Numbered from the stretch's first letter, positions 26,492-35,090 are shown. The stretch is 44,145 nucleotides of DNA from Verrucomicrobiota bacterium (GCA_030601755.1 JAUWBF010000023.1:1-44145), one strand, 5' to 3'. Program-made: numbers and translations. The notes: generated by a model not told the origin, from the sequence alone.

Positions 26492-28060
26492 ATGCGCAAC
26501 CTCGTCCTCGTGCTTGGCGACCAGCTCGACGACCGATCGTCGGCGCTCGACGGCTTCGACGCGAAGCAGGACGCGCTCTGGATGGCCGAGGTCGACGAGG
26601 AGTCGACGCACGTCGTCTCGGTGCAGCCGCGCACCGCGCTTTTCCTCGCGGCCATGCGCCACTTTCGCGAACGGCAGCGCGCGCTCGGCCGGACCGTGCA
26701 CTACACCGAGCTCGACGATGTGGACAACACCCACTCGCTCGTCGGCGAGCTGCGTCGCGCGGTGAAGCGTCTGCGTCCCTCATGTCTGATCGTCGTCGAG
26801 CCCGGCGAGTGGCGCGTGTGGACCGCGCTTGAGTCCGCCGCCGAGGAACTCGGCCTGCCGTTGGAGATGCGCGTCGACCGGCACTTTCTGGCGACCATCG
26901 AGGACTTCCGCCGCCACGCGCTGGGCCGCAAACAGCTGCGCATGGAGTTCTTTTACCGGGAAATGCGCCGCCGTCATCGCGTGTTGCTCGATGACGACGG
27001 TGAACCGGTGGGCGGGCAATGGAACTTTGACCACGACAACCGCGGCGCGTTTCCCAAGGCCGGCCCCGGCCGATTGCCCGCGCCGCGCGCGTTCAAACCC
27101 GACGCGCTCACCCGCGAGGTCATTGCCGTGGTGCGACGACGTTTTGCGAAACACCCCGGCGACCTCGACGCCTTCGACTGGCCCGTGACGCCGGAGCAGG
27201 CGAGGCAGGCGCTCGACGATTTTATCGAGCATCGGTTGCCCGAGTTTGGCCGTTATCAGGATGCCATGTGGGAAGGCGAGCCGTGGCTCTACCACTCGCG
27301 ACTGTCCGCGGCGATGAACCTCAAGCTGCTCGACCCGCGGGAGGTGATCGCCGCCGCCGAGCAGGCGTGGCGCGAAGGACGCGTCGAGCTGTCCTCCGCC
27401 GAGGGCTTCATCCGGCAGATCCTCGGCTGGCGCGAATACGTGCGCGGCGTCTACTGGCTGAAGATGCCCGACTACGCCGACCTCAACGCCCTCGGTGCCG
27501 ACCAAGCGCTGCCGTGGTTTTATTGGTCGGGGGACACCGAGATGGCCTGCCTGCGCGACGCCATCGGGCAGACCCTGCGGCTCGGCTACGCGCACCACAT
27601 CCAGCGCCTGATGGTCACCGGACTCTACTCGCTGCTGCTTGGCGTGCGCCCCGCCGAGATCTGCGGCTGGTATCTCGGCGTCTATGTCGACGCGGTCGAG
27701 TGGGTCGAGCTGCCCAACACCCACGGCATGTCGCAATACGCCGACGGCGGCGTGATGGCCTCCAAGCCCTACGCGGCCACCGGAAAATACATCGAGCGCA
27801 TGAGCAACCACTGCGCGGGTTGCCGGTTCGATCCGGCCAAGCGCACCGGTGACGACGCCTGCCCGTTCACGACGCTCTACTGGGATTTTTTGATCCGCCA
27901 CGAAAAGGTCCTCGCGGCCAACCAACGCATGGCGCTGCAGGTGAAAAACGTCGCCCGCCTGTCCGCCGACGACATTCGCGAGATCCGGGCCCAGGCCGAC
28001 CGCATCCGTGCCAACGACGGCGCGCCGCCGGCTGCGGGCGGACAGCTTGGCCTGCTCTGA
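26492..28060 (+). CDS. Iron-sulphur bacterial cryptochrome/(6-4) photolyase
   Basis: The 522-residue product belongs to the FeS-BCP branch (Agrobacterium PhrB, Rhodobacter CryB). It starts with the family block NLVLVLGDQLDDRSSAL and contains QILGWREYVRGVYW and YADGGVMASKPY. The four cluster cysteines are Cys353, Cys441, Cys444 and Cys457. Their spacing (88, 3, 13) equals that of Agrobacterium PhrB, as I recall its numbering. It likely repairs (6-4) photoproducts, complementing the CPD photolyase just upstream; a sensory role is an alternative. DUF2256 follows two bases later. Confidence 0.94.
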   Translation: MRNLVLVLGDQLDDRSSALDGFDAKQDALWMAEVDEESTHVVSVQPRTALFLAAMRHFRERQRALGRTVHYTELDDVDNTHSLVGELRRAVKRLRPSCLIVVEPGEWRVWTALESAAEELGLPLEMRVDRHFLATIEDFRRHALGRKQLRMEFFYREMRRRHRVLLDDDGEPVGGQWNFDHDNRGAFPKAGPGRLPAPRAFKPDALTREVIAVVRRRFAKHPGDLDAFDWPVTPEQARQALDDFIEHRLPEFGRYQDAMWEGEPWLYHSRLSAAMNLKLLDPREVIAAAEQAWREGRVELSSAEGFIRQILGWREYVRGVYWLKMPDYADLNALGADQALPWFYWSGDTEMACLRDAIGQTLRLGYAHHIQRLMVTGLYSLLLGVRPAEICGWYLGVYVDAVEWVELPNTHGMSQYADGGVMASKPYAATGKYIERMSNHCAGCRFDPAKRTGDDACPFTTLYWDFLIRHEKVLAANQRMALQVKNVARLSADDIREIRAQADRIRANDGAPPAAGGQLGLL

Positions 28061-28062
28061 CC

Positions 28063-28248
28063 ATGCCTCGGATGCGCAAAAAGTCCGACCTGCCGACCAA
28101 GGTCTGCGCGACCTGCGGGCGTCCCTTCGCGTGGCGCAAAAAGTGGGAAAAAGTCTGGGACGAAGTCCGCCACTGCTCCGACGCCTGCCGCCGCCGGCGC
28201 AAGGAGGGCGGGCACTCCTGCCCGCCCGTTTGTGATGCTGCGCGGTGA
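28063..28248 (+). CDS. DUF2256 small zinc-binding protein
   Basis: The 61-residue product has the DUF2256 pattern KSDLPTKVCATCGRPFAWRKKW, then CSDACRRRRKEG, giving four Cys for one metal site. Such proteins often sit beside photolyase/cryptochrome genes, which fits here: it begins two bases after the FeS photolyase stop. Function is unknown. The last 13 or so residues (EGGHSCPPVCDAAR) have no family counterpart and come from a REP-like repeat read in frame, so the ancestral end was probably near RRRRK. Confidence 0.85.
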   Translation: MPRMRKKSDLPTKVCATCGRPFAWRKKWEKVWDEVRHCSDACRRRRKEGGHSCPPVCDAAR

Positions 28249-28307
28249 ACCGCGATTTCTCAGTCCGGCGATCAGGCGCTCAGCCTGACGCCGGTTGAAA
28301 ACCGGCG
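28201..28307. repeat. Cluster of three hairpin repeats
   Basis: The cluster holds a single arm of the GGCGGACATTCCTGTCCGCC-type repeat in a variant form (28201-28226, core GGGCGGGCACTCC); a TCAGGC/GCCTGA hairpin (28272-28288); and an 8-bp hairpin CGCCGGTT-GAA-AACCGGCG (28289-28307). The first lies inside the DUF2256 reading frame; the other two follow its stop. Confidence 0.7.
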
Positions 28308-28321
28308 CTCCTTGGGGCCAC

Positions 28322-28357
28322 GAAAAAGCCGCGCGGCCCGTGGGCATGGCGCGGCTT
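28322..28357 (-). terminator. Terminator of the peroxiredoxin gene
   Basis: AAGCCGCGC (28326-28334) pairs with GCGCGGCTT (28349-28357). Read on the minus strand the stem ends in a T-run (28323-28327). It lies about 50 bases past the peroxiredoxin stop and is the only terminator candidate there. Confidence 0.75.
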
Positions 28358-28409
28358 GAAAAACGACTCCGGAACCCGCGGCGCCCGACGGCGACGCGAG
28401 TTCTCATGC

Positions 28410-28994
28410 TCAGTTGTCCGACAGGTAGCCGGAGACGCCTTCCTGCGTGGCGTGCATGGCTTTCTTGCCCTTGGCCCAGTTGGCGGGGCAGACCTCGCCG
28501 TGCTTCTCGAAGTGCTGGAGCGCGTCGACCATGCGCAGGGCCTCCTCGACGCTGCGGCCGAGCGGGAGATCGTTGACGACCTGGTGGCGCACGACGCCCT
28601 CCTTGTCGATGAGGAACAGGCCGCGGAAGGCCACGCCTTCGGACGAGAGCACGTCGTAGTCGGTGGCGATGGTGCGCTTGAGGTCGGAGACCAGCGGATA
28701 CTCGACGCCCTGGATGCCGCCCTGGTTCTTCGGCGTGGTGAGCCAAGCGAAGTGGGAGAACTTGCTGTCGATGCTCACGCCGAGGACCTCGACGTCGCGC
28801 TCATGGAAGGCCTCGAGCTTTTCCTGGAAAGCGTGCAGCTCGGTCGGGCACACGAAGGTGAAGTCCAGCGGGTAGAAAAACAGCAGCACATACTTGGAGC
28901 CGCGGTAGCTGGAGAGATTGACTTGGGTGAACTGCCCGAGGTGCACGGCGTCGGCCGTGAAATCGGGGGCGGTTTTGCCTACGAGAACGCTCAT
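28410..28994 (-). CDS. Typical 2-Cys peroxiredoxin (AhpC/Prx1 type)
   Basis: The enzyme reduces hydrogen peroxide and organic peroxides. The 194-residue product has the peroxidatic cysteine at Cys49 in FYPLDFTFVCPTE and the resolving cysteine at about Cys169 in GEVCPANW. The C-terminal YLSDN tail corresponds to the YF-type helix of eukaryote-like Prx1. The reductant partner (AhpF or a thioredoxin) is not adjacent. It is a single-gene unit with its own terminator. Confidence 0.95.
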   Translation of the reverse strand: MSVLVGKTAPDFTADAVHLGQFTQVNLSSYRGSKYVLLFFYPLDFTFVCPTELHAFQEKLEAFHERDVEVLGVSIDSKFSHFAWLTTPKNQGGIQGVEYPLVSDLKRTIATDYDVLSSEGVAFRGLFLIDKEGVVRHQVVNDLPLGRSVEEALRMVDALQHFEKHGEVCPANWAKGKKAMHATQEGVSGYLSDN

Positions 28995-29131
28995 GGTGGA
29001 TTGCTGATTTGGGAATGAATGACAGGCCGTCACCGGAAGCACGGGTCGCGCCAACCGGACACGGGGGCGGGGACCTTTCGGCAGCGGTCCGGTGGCGTCA
29101 AGGTTGGGTTTGCCGGGGTCTCGCGCCTTGC

Positions 29132-30064
29132 TCAGTCCAGCGCCTCGGCCGCGATGCCCCAGCGCAGGTTGTGCAACGAGTGGTGAAACCGCTCGATGCC
29201 CGCGTAGTCGGCGACGGCGAGCATGGTCACCAGCGCGGCCGGAAAAACGTCGGCGCGCGCGGCCGGCATGCCGGGCATCGCCCGGCGCTCGTCGAGCGTG
29301 AGCGGTGCGATCTCGTCGAGCAGGTGCTCGAGCGTGGAGGTCGCCACCACCGCCGGCGTGTCCTCCAAACGCACGCCGTGCAGCGCGCCCTTGATGGCGC
29401 GCACGCTGGTCATGCTGCCGCCGGTGAAGACGGCGTCGCAGCCGCCGAGCGGACAACGAAAGCCGGCCTCCTTGAGCGCGTCGCGCACATGGCGGGCCAG
29501 CTCGACCGCGGCGGTCTGGTCGAGCGGGGCGGCGGGGTCTTTGAAAAAGCGTTCCGTCAAACGCACACAGCCGAGGCGCAGGCTCAGGGCCTGGGCGATG
29601 GCGCGATTCTCAAAGCGCAGGCACTCGAGGCTGCCGCCGCCGAGGTCGAAGACGAGGAAGTCGCGCAGGTGGCCCAGCGCCGGATCGCAGGTGAGGCCGC
29701 GTCCGATGAAGTTGGCCTCCTCGTCGCCGGTGAGGATGCGGATCTCGTGGCCGGTGGCGGCTCGCACGCGCTCGCGAAACTCGGCGCCGTTGGCCGCGTC
29801 GCGCACCGCGCTGGTGGCGACGAGCACGGTGCGGGTTGGCGCGAAGGGCGCGGCGGTGGCGAGCAACTCACGGATGGCGTCGAGTCCGGCGGCCATGCCC
29901 TCCTCGCCGAGGCGGGGCGGGGTCTGGTTGATGCCGCGGCTGATACGCGCGTCGATGGTGCGGGTCTTGAGCGCGGTGACGCGGCCGTCGCCGGCCTTGG
30001 TGGCGACAAGGATTTTTATCGAGTTGGACCCGATGTCGATGACGGCGACGGAGGGGGAGGTCAT
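29132..30064 (-). CDS. Ppx/GppA phosphatase family protein (exopolyphosphatase)
   Basis: The 310-residue product has the actin-like ATPase fold of Ppx/GppA: phosphate loop 1 in VIDIGSNSIKILVA, the TGDEEANF motif, loop 2 in LVFDLGGGSLE, and the late TGGSMTSVRAI. Length matches the short form that lacks the C-terminal HD domain of E. coli Ppx. Substrate may be polyphosphate or pppGpp. It starts five bases after the rsmI stop, so they share a transcript. Confidence 0.88.
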   Translation of the reverse strand: MTSPSVAVIDIGSNSIKILVATKAGDGRVTALKTRTIDARISRGINQTPPRLGEEGMAAGLDAIRELLATAAPFAPTRTVLVATSAVRDAANGAEFRERVRAATGHEIRILTGDEEANFIGRGLTCDPALGHLRDFLVFDLGGGSLECLRFENRAIAQALSLRLGCVRLTERFFKDPAAPLDQTAAVELARHVRDALKEAGFRCPLGGCDAVFTGGSMTSVRAIKGALHGVRLEDTPAVVATSTLEHLLDEIAPLTLDERRAMPGMPAARADVFPAALVTMLAVADYAGIERFHHSLHNLRWGIAAEALD

Positions 30065-30069
30065 GGCGG

Positions 30070-30801
30070 TCAAAGCGTGAAGCCGGACGGGGCGATGAGC
30101 ACGACGAATTCGCCCTTGAGACTGCCCTTGAGCAGGCGATCGCGGACCTCGCCGGCGGGGCCGACGAGAAAGGTCTCGTGGAGCTTGGTCACCTCGCGGG
30201 CGAAACAGACGGCGCGGTCGGCGCCGAGCGTCTCGACGATCTCGGCGGCGAACTTGTCGATGCGGTGGCAGCTCTCGTAGAGGGCGAGCGTGTAGTCGAA
30301 TTCCCGATACTTGGTGAGGAAGTTGATGCGCGCTGCGCTCTTCGGCGGCAAAAAGCCGGCGAAGAGAAAGCCGTTGGTCGGCAGGCCGGACGCGCTGAGC
30401 ACGGCGGCGACGGCGCAGGCGCCGGGCACGGGCACGACGGGCAGGCCCTGGCGGCGACAGGCGCGCACGAGGCGAAAGCCGGGATCGCTGATGGCCGGCG
30501 TGCCCGCGTCGCTGACGACCGCGACCGATTTGCCGGCGGCGATCTGCGCGGCGAGGTGCTCGGCGACGCCGGCCTCGTTGTGATCGTGGTAGGCGACCAG
30601 CGGGCGGTGCAGGCCGAGGCGGGTGAGCAGGCCGCCGGTGGTGCGGGTGTCCTCGCAGGCGACGAGGTCGACGGTGCCAAGGATGGCCTTGGCGCGCTCG
30701 GTGAGGTCGGCGAGGTTGCCGATGGGCGTGGCGACCACGTAGAGGTGGCCGGGCTGCGGGACGAGCGAGGCGTTGGCGGGCTGGGCGTCGGACGCGGACA
30801 T
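30070..30801 (-). CDS. rsmI: 16S rRNA C1402 2'-O-methyltransferase RsmI
   Basis: RsmI methylates the ribose of C1402 in the ribosomal P site using SAM. The 243-residue product has the tetrapyrrole-methylase fold motifs in order: LYVVATPIGNLADLTERA, CEDTRTTGGLL, VSDAGTPAISDPG and VPVPGACA. It is slightly shorter than E. coli RsmI (286 residues) at the C-terminus. The start at MSASDAQPANASL has no Shine-Dalgarno motif. Confidence 0.93.
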   Translation of the reverse strand: MSASDAQPANASLVPQPGHLYVVATPIGNLADLTERAKAILGTVDLVACEDTRTTGGLLTRLGLHRPLVAYHDHNEAGVAEHLAAQIAAGKSVAVVSDAGTPAISDPGFRLVRACRRQGLPVVPVPGACAVAAVLSASGLPTNGFLFAGFLPPKSAARINFLTKYREFDYTLALYESCHRIDKFAAEIVETLGADRAVCFAREVTKLHETFLVGPAGEVRDRLLKGSLKGEFVVLIAPSGFTL

Positions 30802-30856
30802 GGGGCGATGTTGGGGGCCGCGGGCGGGCGGGGGCAATGTTCGCGGCGGGCGGGCG

Positions 30857-30888
30857 CAAAAAAAACCGGCGTCGTCGAGGACGCCGGT
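30857..30888 (-). terminator. Rho-independent terminator after the lipoprotein gene
   Basis: A 10-bp stem (30863-30872 with 30879-30888, AACCGGCGTC) has a T-run on the minus strand (30857-30864). It lies 23 bases past the small lipoprotein stop and separates that unit from rsmI. Confidence 0.92.
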
Positions 30889-30911
30889 TGGGAAGCGGGT
30901 TGCGCGCCGAT

Positions 30912-31085
30912 TTAGCGGACCGGGCCGCCGAAACCGCCGAAGCCGGGTGCCTGGCCTTCCCAAGACGCGGGACGGCTCCACGGGATGGAGGAGTCCTTGG
31001 TGTCCTTGGCGGCGCAACCTGCGAAGGCGGCGGCGCCGATGACGGCGAACAGGGCGAGGATGAGGCGTTGGCTGCGGGTCGTCAT
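30912..31085 (-). CDS. Small lipoprotein
   Basis: A 57-residue open frame starts MTTRSQRLILALFAVIGAAA and continues into the lipobox AFAGC, with the acylated cysteine at residue 24. The mature part is only about 34 residues: AAKDTKDSSIPWSRPASWEG, then a Gly- and Phe-rich end (PGFGGFGGPVR). The signal peptide, lipobox, position 17 bases after the coiled-coil gene, and a terminator just downstream all support a real gene. The residue after the Cys is Ala, which would favour outer-membrane sorting under the E. coli rule. Function is unknown. Confidence 0.8.
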   Translation of the reverse strand: MTTRSQRLILALFAVIGAAAFAGCAAKDTKDSSIPWSRPASWEGQAPGFGGFGGPVR

Positions 31086-31102
31086 GGATGGGAAGCGCGA
31101 TC

Positions 31103-31918
31103 TCAGGAGCGCGGGGCGACCACGGCGGCGCCGTCGCCGGCGCGGAGGGCACTCTTGATGGAGGACGGGAGGACCTGGGCGATGGCGTAACCTTCCTTGA
31201 CCTCGCTGACCTGGGCGCGGGCGATCTCCTCGCCGTCGCGCACGATGGTGAAGCTCTGGCCGGGCTGGGCGCCTTGGTTGGAGCCGAAGGAAAGAACGAC
31301 GAAGGCGTTCTGCGGGCCGACGCTGGCGACCTGGGTGGTGAAGTCGGCGGGCAGCGGGGTGGCGGCGGCGACGGGCGCGCCGGCCACGGTGGAGGAGGCG
31401 CCGGTGGCGATGGTCGAGCCGGCCACGGTGGAGGTGGCGCCGGAGGCGACGTTGCGCTGCAGCTCTTGGATGCGGGCCTCGAGGCCGGCGATGGTCTGCT
31501 TGTATTGCTCGGTCTCCTCGGGGGAGCCGCCGGTGGTGTTGAGGCGGGCCTTCACGAGTTCGGAGCGGAGCTGCTCGATCTGTTGCTGGGCCTCGGTGAC
31601 GGCCTGGTCCTTGGTGGAAAGCTGGCTGCGGACCTGGGTGAGGTCGCGGTTGATCTGGACGGCGCGGGTCTCGGACGAGCTGAGGCGGGACTTGGCGTCG
31701 CCGAGTTCGCTGTCGAGCTGGGTGAGCCTCTGCTGCAGGTTCGCGGCCTGCTCCTTGGTTTGGGCCAAGTCGGCCTCGAGGGCGGTCGCGCGGGACTTCT
31801 CACTGGTCAGCTGGTCGTTCAGGTCCTGCTTGGTGCTGCCAATCTGGATGTAGAAAAAGGCGGAGGCGGCGGCACCAAGAATCGCGATAACGCAGAGGGT
31901 AAGGGTGAGTTTCTTCAT
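31103..31918 (-). CDS. Membrane-anchored coiled-coil protein
   Basis: The 271-residue product has an N-terminal anchor or signal (LTLTLCVIAILGAAASAFFY), then about 120 residues of heptad-like coiled coil rich in Gln, Glu and Leu (from STKQDLNDQL to RIQELQRNV). A low-complexity Thr/Ala/Gly linker with a 13-residue tandem repeat follows. The compact C-terminal domain includes NAFVVLSFGSNQGAQPGQ and FTIVRDGEEIARAQVSEV, similar to SH3-like domains of envelope proteins. It probably spans the periplasm. It is cotranscribed with a small lipoprotein. Confidence 0.75.
   Translation of the reverse strand: MKKLTLTLCVIAILGAAASAFFYIQIGSTKQDLNDQLTSEKSRATALEADLAQTKEQAANLQQRLTQLDSELGDAKSRLSSSETRAVQINRDLTQVRSQLSTKDQAVTEAQQQIEQLRSELVKARLNTTGGSPEETEQYKQTIAGLEARIQELQRNVASGATSTVAGSTIATGASSTVAGAPVAAATPLPADFTTQVASVGPQNAFVVLSFGSNQGAQPGQSFTIVRDGEEIARAQVSEVKEGYAIAQVLPSSIKSALRAGDGAAVVAPRS
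31380..31443. repeat. 39-bp tandem repeat in the coiled-coil gene linker
   Basis: Two near-identical 25-base segments (31380-31404 and 31419-31443, beginning CCGGCCACGGTGGAGG) are 39 bases apart, giving 13-residue units with core STVAG. The repeat keeps frame and lies between the coiled coil and the C-terminal domain. Confidence 0.75.
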
Positions 31919-31980
31919 AGGGGGATATTAAGGGGTGAAAATTTGCCCGCCGACAGGCGTTTGGAAAGGTAAAAATGAGG

Positions 31981-32010
31981 ACCGGACAATACTGCAGCGT
32001 ATTGTCCGGT
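31981..32010. terminator. Hairpin after pgi, possible terminator
   Basis: A perfect 12-bp stem (ACCGGACAATAC and its complement) with loop TGCAGC lies 27 bases past the pgi stop. On the minus strand it is followed by CCTCATTTTTACC, a delayed T-run, so it may be a weak terminator. It could equally be a repeat. Confidence 0.55.
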
Positions 32011-32036
32011 TTCGCAAACCGGCGGGCGCTACCTGG

Positions 32037-33602
32037 TCAGGCGGCCGCGTAGGTGGCCTCGAACGGGGTGGCGCCGGCGGTCTTGCGGGCACCGCCGTTG
32101 GCGGCGAGGTGCTCGAGGATCTTGAAGGTCAGCTCGGGGTCGCCGCCGACCTCGGCCGCGAGGGCCTCGGCGGTGCGGGCTGCGCCGGTCTTCAGCGCGG
32201 CGGAGAGCTTGAGCTTCAGGGCGATGACGCCGGTGGCGGCCTTCTTGCCGGCCTCGACGCCGGGCTGGTGGTAGGCGTTGATGCCGACGAGCGAGGCGTA
32301 GAGGCCGACGACGCGTTCGTAGAGGGCGATGAGCATGCCGAGGGTGCGGGCCGAGACGTCGGGCACGGTGATGGTGACGGACCAGCGGTCCTTCTCGCTG
32401 AGGGCGTCGCGGGTGCCGAGGTAGAAGCCCTGCAGGTAGTCGCCGGTGGTGACGCCGGGCTCGACGTCGAAGGAGGCACCGGCGCGGTCCTTGAGGACCT
32501 CGATGAAGGTGACGAAGAAGTTGTTCACGCCCTCGCGGAGCTGCTGCACGTAGGCGTGCTGGTCGGTCGAGCCCTTGTTGCCGTAGACGGCGATGCCCTG
32601 GTTGACGACGTTGCCCTGGAGGTCGAACTCCTTGCCGAGCGACTCCATGACGAGTTGCTGGAGGTAGCGGCTGAAGAGGAGCAGGCGGTCCTTGTAGGGG
32701 AGGACGACCATGTCCTTCGCGCCCTTGCCGTCGGTGGCGAAGTGCCACATGAGGGCGAGCAACGCGGCGGGGTTGTCCTTGGTGGAGGGCACGCGGGTGA
32801 CGGCGTCCATGGCGGCGGCGCCGTCGAGCATGGCCTGGATGTCGAGACCCTGGAGGGCGGCGGGCAGCAGGCCGACCGCGCAAAGCTCGGAGGTGCGGCC
32901 GCCGACCCAGTCCCACATGGGGAAGGTGGCGAGCCAGCCCTCGGACTTGGCGACGCCGTCGAGCTTGGAGCCGGCACCGGTGACGGCGACGAAGTGCTTG
33001 GCGTGGTCGAGCCCGGCGGCCTTGAACGCGGCGGCGGCCTCAAGCATGCCGTTGCGGGTCTCGACGGTGCCGCCGGACTTGGAGATGACGACGACGAGGG
33101 TCTCGGCGAGTTTGCCGGCGAGCGAGGCGAGGACGTAGTCCATGCCGTCGGGGTCGGTGTTGTCGAAGAAGGTGACGGCCATCTTGTCCGCGCCGGGCTG
33201 GCCGAGGGCGTGGTTGACGAACTGCGGGCCGAGGGCCGAGCCGCCGATGCCGACGACGAGCAGGTGGGTGAATTTCTTGCCGGCGGCGGGGGCGACCTCG
33301 CCGGAGTGGACCTTGGCGGAAAAGGCCTTGATGTCGGCGAGGGTGCCGGAGACGGCCTCGCGCAGCTCGGTCGAGGGGGCGAGGGCTGCGTTGCGCAGCC
33401 AGTAGTGGCCGACCATGCGCTGCTCGTCGGGATTGGCGATGGCGCCGCCCTCGAGCGCGGCCATGTCGGCGAAGGCCTTCTGCATGGCGGGCTCCATCTT
33501 GGCGAGGAAACCGTCGGGGAAGGGGATGCGGCTGATGTCGAGCGAGACGCCCAGCGCGGTGTTGGTGAGGTAGTGGGCTTTGAATCGGGACCAGGAGGAC
33601 AT
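32037..33602 (-). CDS. pgi: Glucose-6-phosphate isomerase
   Basis: Pgi interconverts glucose-6-phosphate and fructose-6-phosphate in glycolysis and gluconeogenesis. The 521-residue product has [15 protein letters not shown], the [14 protein letters not shown] phosphate site, the catalytic Glu region in [10 protein letters not shown], and the [20 protein letters not shown] block with the active-site histidine. The C-terminal lysine motif lies in AGKKAA. It stands alone, with about 220 bases of upstream DNA for its promoter. Confidence 0.94.
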   Translation of the reverse strand: MSSWSRFKAHYLTNTALGVSLDISRIPFPDGFLAKMEPAMQKAFADMAALEGGAIANPDEQRMVGHYWLRNAALAPSTELREAVSGTLADIKAFSAKVHSGEVAPAAGKKFTHLLVVGIGGSALGPQFVNHALGQPGADKMAVTFFDNTDPDGMDYVLASLAGKLAETLVVVISKSGGTVETRNGMLEAAAAFKAAGLDHAKHFVAVTGAGSKLDGVAKSEGWLATFPMWDWVGGRTSELCAVGLLPAALQGLDIQAMLDGAAAMDAVTRVPSTKDNPAALLALMWHFATDGKGAKDMVVLPYKDRLLLFSRYLQQLVMESLGKEFDLQGNVVNQGIAVYGNKGSTDQHAYVQQLREGVNNFFVTFIEVLKDRAGASFDVEPGVTTGDYLQGFYLGTRDALSEKDRWSVTITVPDVSARTLGMLIALYERVVGLYASLVGINAYHQPGVEAGKKAATGVIALKLKLSAALKTGAARTAEALAAEVGGDPELTFKILEHLAANGGARKTAGATPFEATYAAA

Positions 33603-33823
33603 GATGTGAGGAAGGGAAGGGTTAGGTTGGAAAATCGCGTGCGGCCAGACGAGAGTTCGCGAAGGTGACTGGATGAAAAGTTTCTGTGGTTACGATGAAG
33701 CGGAGCTTGATGGGCGTTTGGCGGTGTCGGTGAAATCGGGCCGGTTCGAACGGGGTGTCGGTGACTTATTTGTCGGATAAAGTGCCGGCGGAGATCGGAG
33801 AGGTCTGAGATGCAAGAGACCTG
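33603..33823. other. Intergenic region upstream of pgi
   Basis: This 221-base gap lies between pgi and the zinc-ribbon gene; both are on the minus strand. It should hold the pgi promoter, but I see no convincing -35/-10 pair, no terminator with a T-run and no repeat matching those elsewhere. Confidence 0.6.
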
Positions 33824-34153
33824 TTAATCAACGTCTGTCCAATACCAGACGACGACCACGCCGTCCTCCTCGTCCTCGGAGTGGGAGATGTTGATCAGAT
33901 CGCGGGGGCCGAGAGTGGAGGCAAATTCGGCGGCCTCGGCGCAGAGGATGTTCCAGGTGGTGAAGGTGCCACGGAAGATTTTGAAGTCGACCTTCCGTCG
34001 TGGAGAAGGGGGCGACTGCCGATGCGCGGTAGCCGCCAGCGATGCAGGTTCGCCCGGTGCCGGCGCGCCGTCATCGGGGAGCGGAGTGGAGCAACGCCAA
34101 CAGGTATCGAACTGATCCTCGCTCGTCTCGTGGCAACGCGGGCAGGTTTTCAT
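33824..34153 (-). CDS. Small zinc-ribbon protein of unknown function
   Basis: The 109-residue product starts with a zinc ribbon (CPRCHETSEDQFDTCWRC, two CxxC pairs). A Pro- and Ala-rich linker follows, and then a domain of about 55 residues ends in the very acidic SHSEDEEDGVVVVWYW. I do not recognise the second domain. It lies 21 bases after the ankyrin-repeat gene and probably shares its transcript. Confidence 0.65.
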   Translation of the reverse strand: MKTCPRCHETSEDQFDTCWRCSTPLPDDGAPAPGEPASLAATAHRQSPPSPRRKVDFKIFRGTFTTWNILCAEAAEFASTLGPRDLINISHSEDEEDGVVVVWYWTDVD

Positions 34154-34174
34154 GGCGAAGGTCGAGAGGCCGGA

Positions 34175-35080
34175 TCAAGCCCCGGGAGCCTGGCGGCGGC
34201 GGTGGGCCTCCAGTTGGGCGTCGAAGATGCGGATGAATTTCGTGGCGCCGGCCCGCACGAGAATCTCGCGGGCGGTCTCGCCAAGGGCGTTGGTTGCGTC
34301 GGGGGTGGCGCCGGCGGTCAGCAAAATTTCCAACATGAGGCCGTAGTTGCCGCTGGTTTCGCCGGCGGCCATGAGCGGAGTGCGTCCGTTTGCGGCGGGC
34401 GTGTTTACATCCATGCCGTATTCGAGCAGCAGGGAAAGGCACTCCGGGTCGCCGTGACGCACGGCGGCGTGCAGCGCGGTGTCGCCCCATAGGTTGCGGT
34501 TGCGAATGTCCAGGGGCGCGCCTGTGTCCAGCAGGAGTTTTAGGACACGCGGCTGGCGTTTGATCGTGGCGACGTAGAGCGCGGTCCGGCCGATTTGATC
34601 GACCGAGGTTTCGATGTCCTTTCGCAGATTGGGGCGTGCTTGCAATGTCTCCATGTCTCCGGCGCGAACGGCGTCGAAGAACGGATCGGGCAACAGGCGG
34701 ACCAAGCGTGTGCCGACGTATGCCTTGGGGCGCCAAGCCCCGCCATGGGTCACGACCAATTCGTCGCCCTGTCGCTGCCAGCTCAATTCGCGATACGGAT
34801 CCTCAGGGCGGCCGTTGGGAAGCCGGATCATGGTGTCGCCGTTGATCCGGTATGCACCGTGGTAGACAGTGGGAACGGGCGTGGAGTCGAGTATATGCAG
34901 GAGATCCGGAGTTTCGGGGTCCTCCTTCAGCAGCAGTTCGCTTTCGCCGCTGCGTTGGGGGTCGGCCGGATCGGTGGTCCAGGTGCCGGCCAACTCTGCG
35001 GGGGCAAGCCGAGCCAAGCTTGTCGAGCCGATGGCGCAGGCGGCGAACAGAAACAGCATCGGGAGGCGGGGAAAGGGCAT
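34175..35080 (-). CDS. Secreted ankyrin-repeat protein
   Basis: The 301-residue product has a signal peptide (LPMLFLFAACAIGSTSLA). An N-terminal beta-rich domain of about 100 residues (ELAGTWTTDPADPQ, AYRINGDTMIRLPNG, ELSWQRQGDELVV) resembles a lipocalin-like fold. Three to four ankyrin repeats follow (GRTALYVATIKRQPRVLKLL, GDTALHAAVRHGDPECLSLL, GRTPLMAAGETSG). It probably mediates protein contacts outside the cytoplasm. I chose the ATG at 35080; an upstream TTG at 35104 falls inside the ilvD terminator. Confidence 0.78.
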   Translation of the reverse strand: MPFPRLPMLFLFAACAIGSTSLARLAPAELAGTWTTDPADPQRSGESELLLKEDPETPDLLHILDSTPVPTVYHGAYRINGDTMIRLPNGRPEDPYRELSWQRQGDELVVTHGGAWRPKAYVGTRLVRLLPDPFFDAVRAGDMETLQARPNLRKDIETSVDQIGRTALYVATIKRQPRVLKLLLDTGAPLDIRNRNLWGDTALHAAVRHGDPECLSLLLEYGMDVNTPAANGRTPLMAAGETSGNYGLMLEILLTAGATPDATNALGETAREILVRAGATKFIRIFDAQLEAHRRRQAPGA

Positions 35081-35090
35081 TGGGAAAATA

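Noticed and set aside
31380-31443. Direct repeats as a CRISPR-like array
   Set aside because: Only two units, in frame within a coding sequence, with a 39-base period; a protein linker repeat explains it.
33765-33790. A possible degenerate copy of the 23-bp palindrome upstream of pgi (GTGACTTATTTGTCGG)
   Set aside because: The arms do not pair and only short words match, so it cannot be called a copy.
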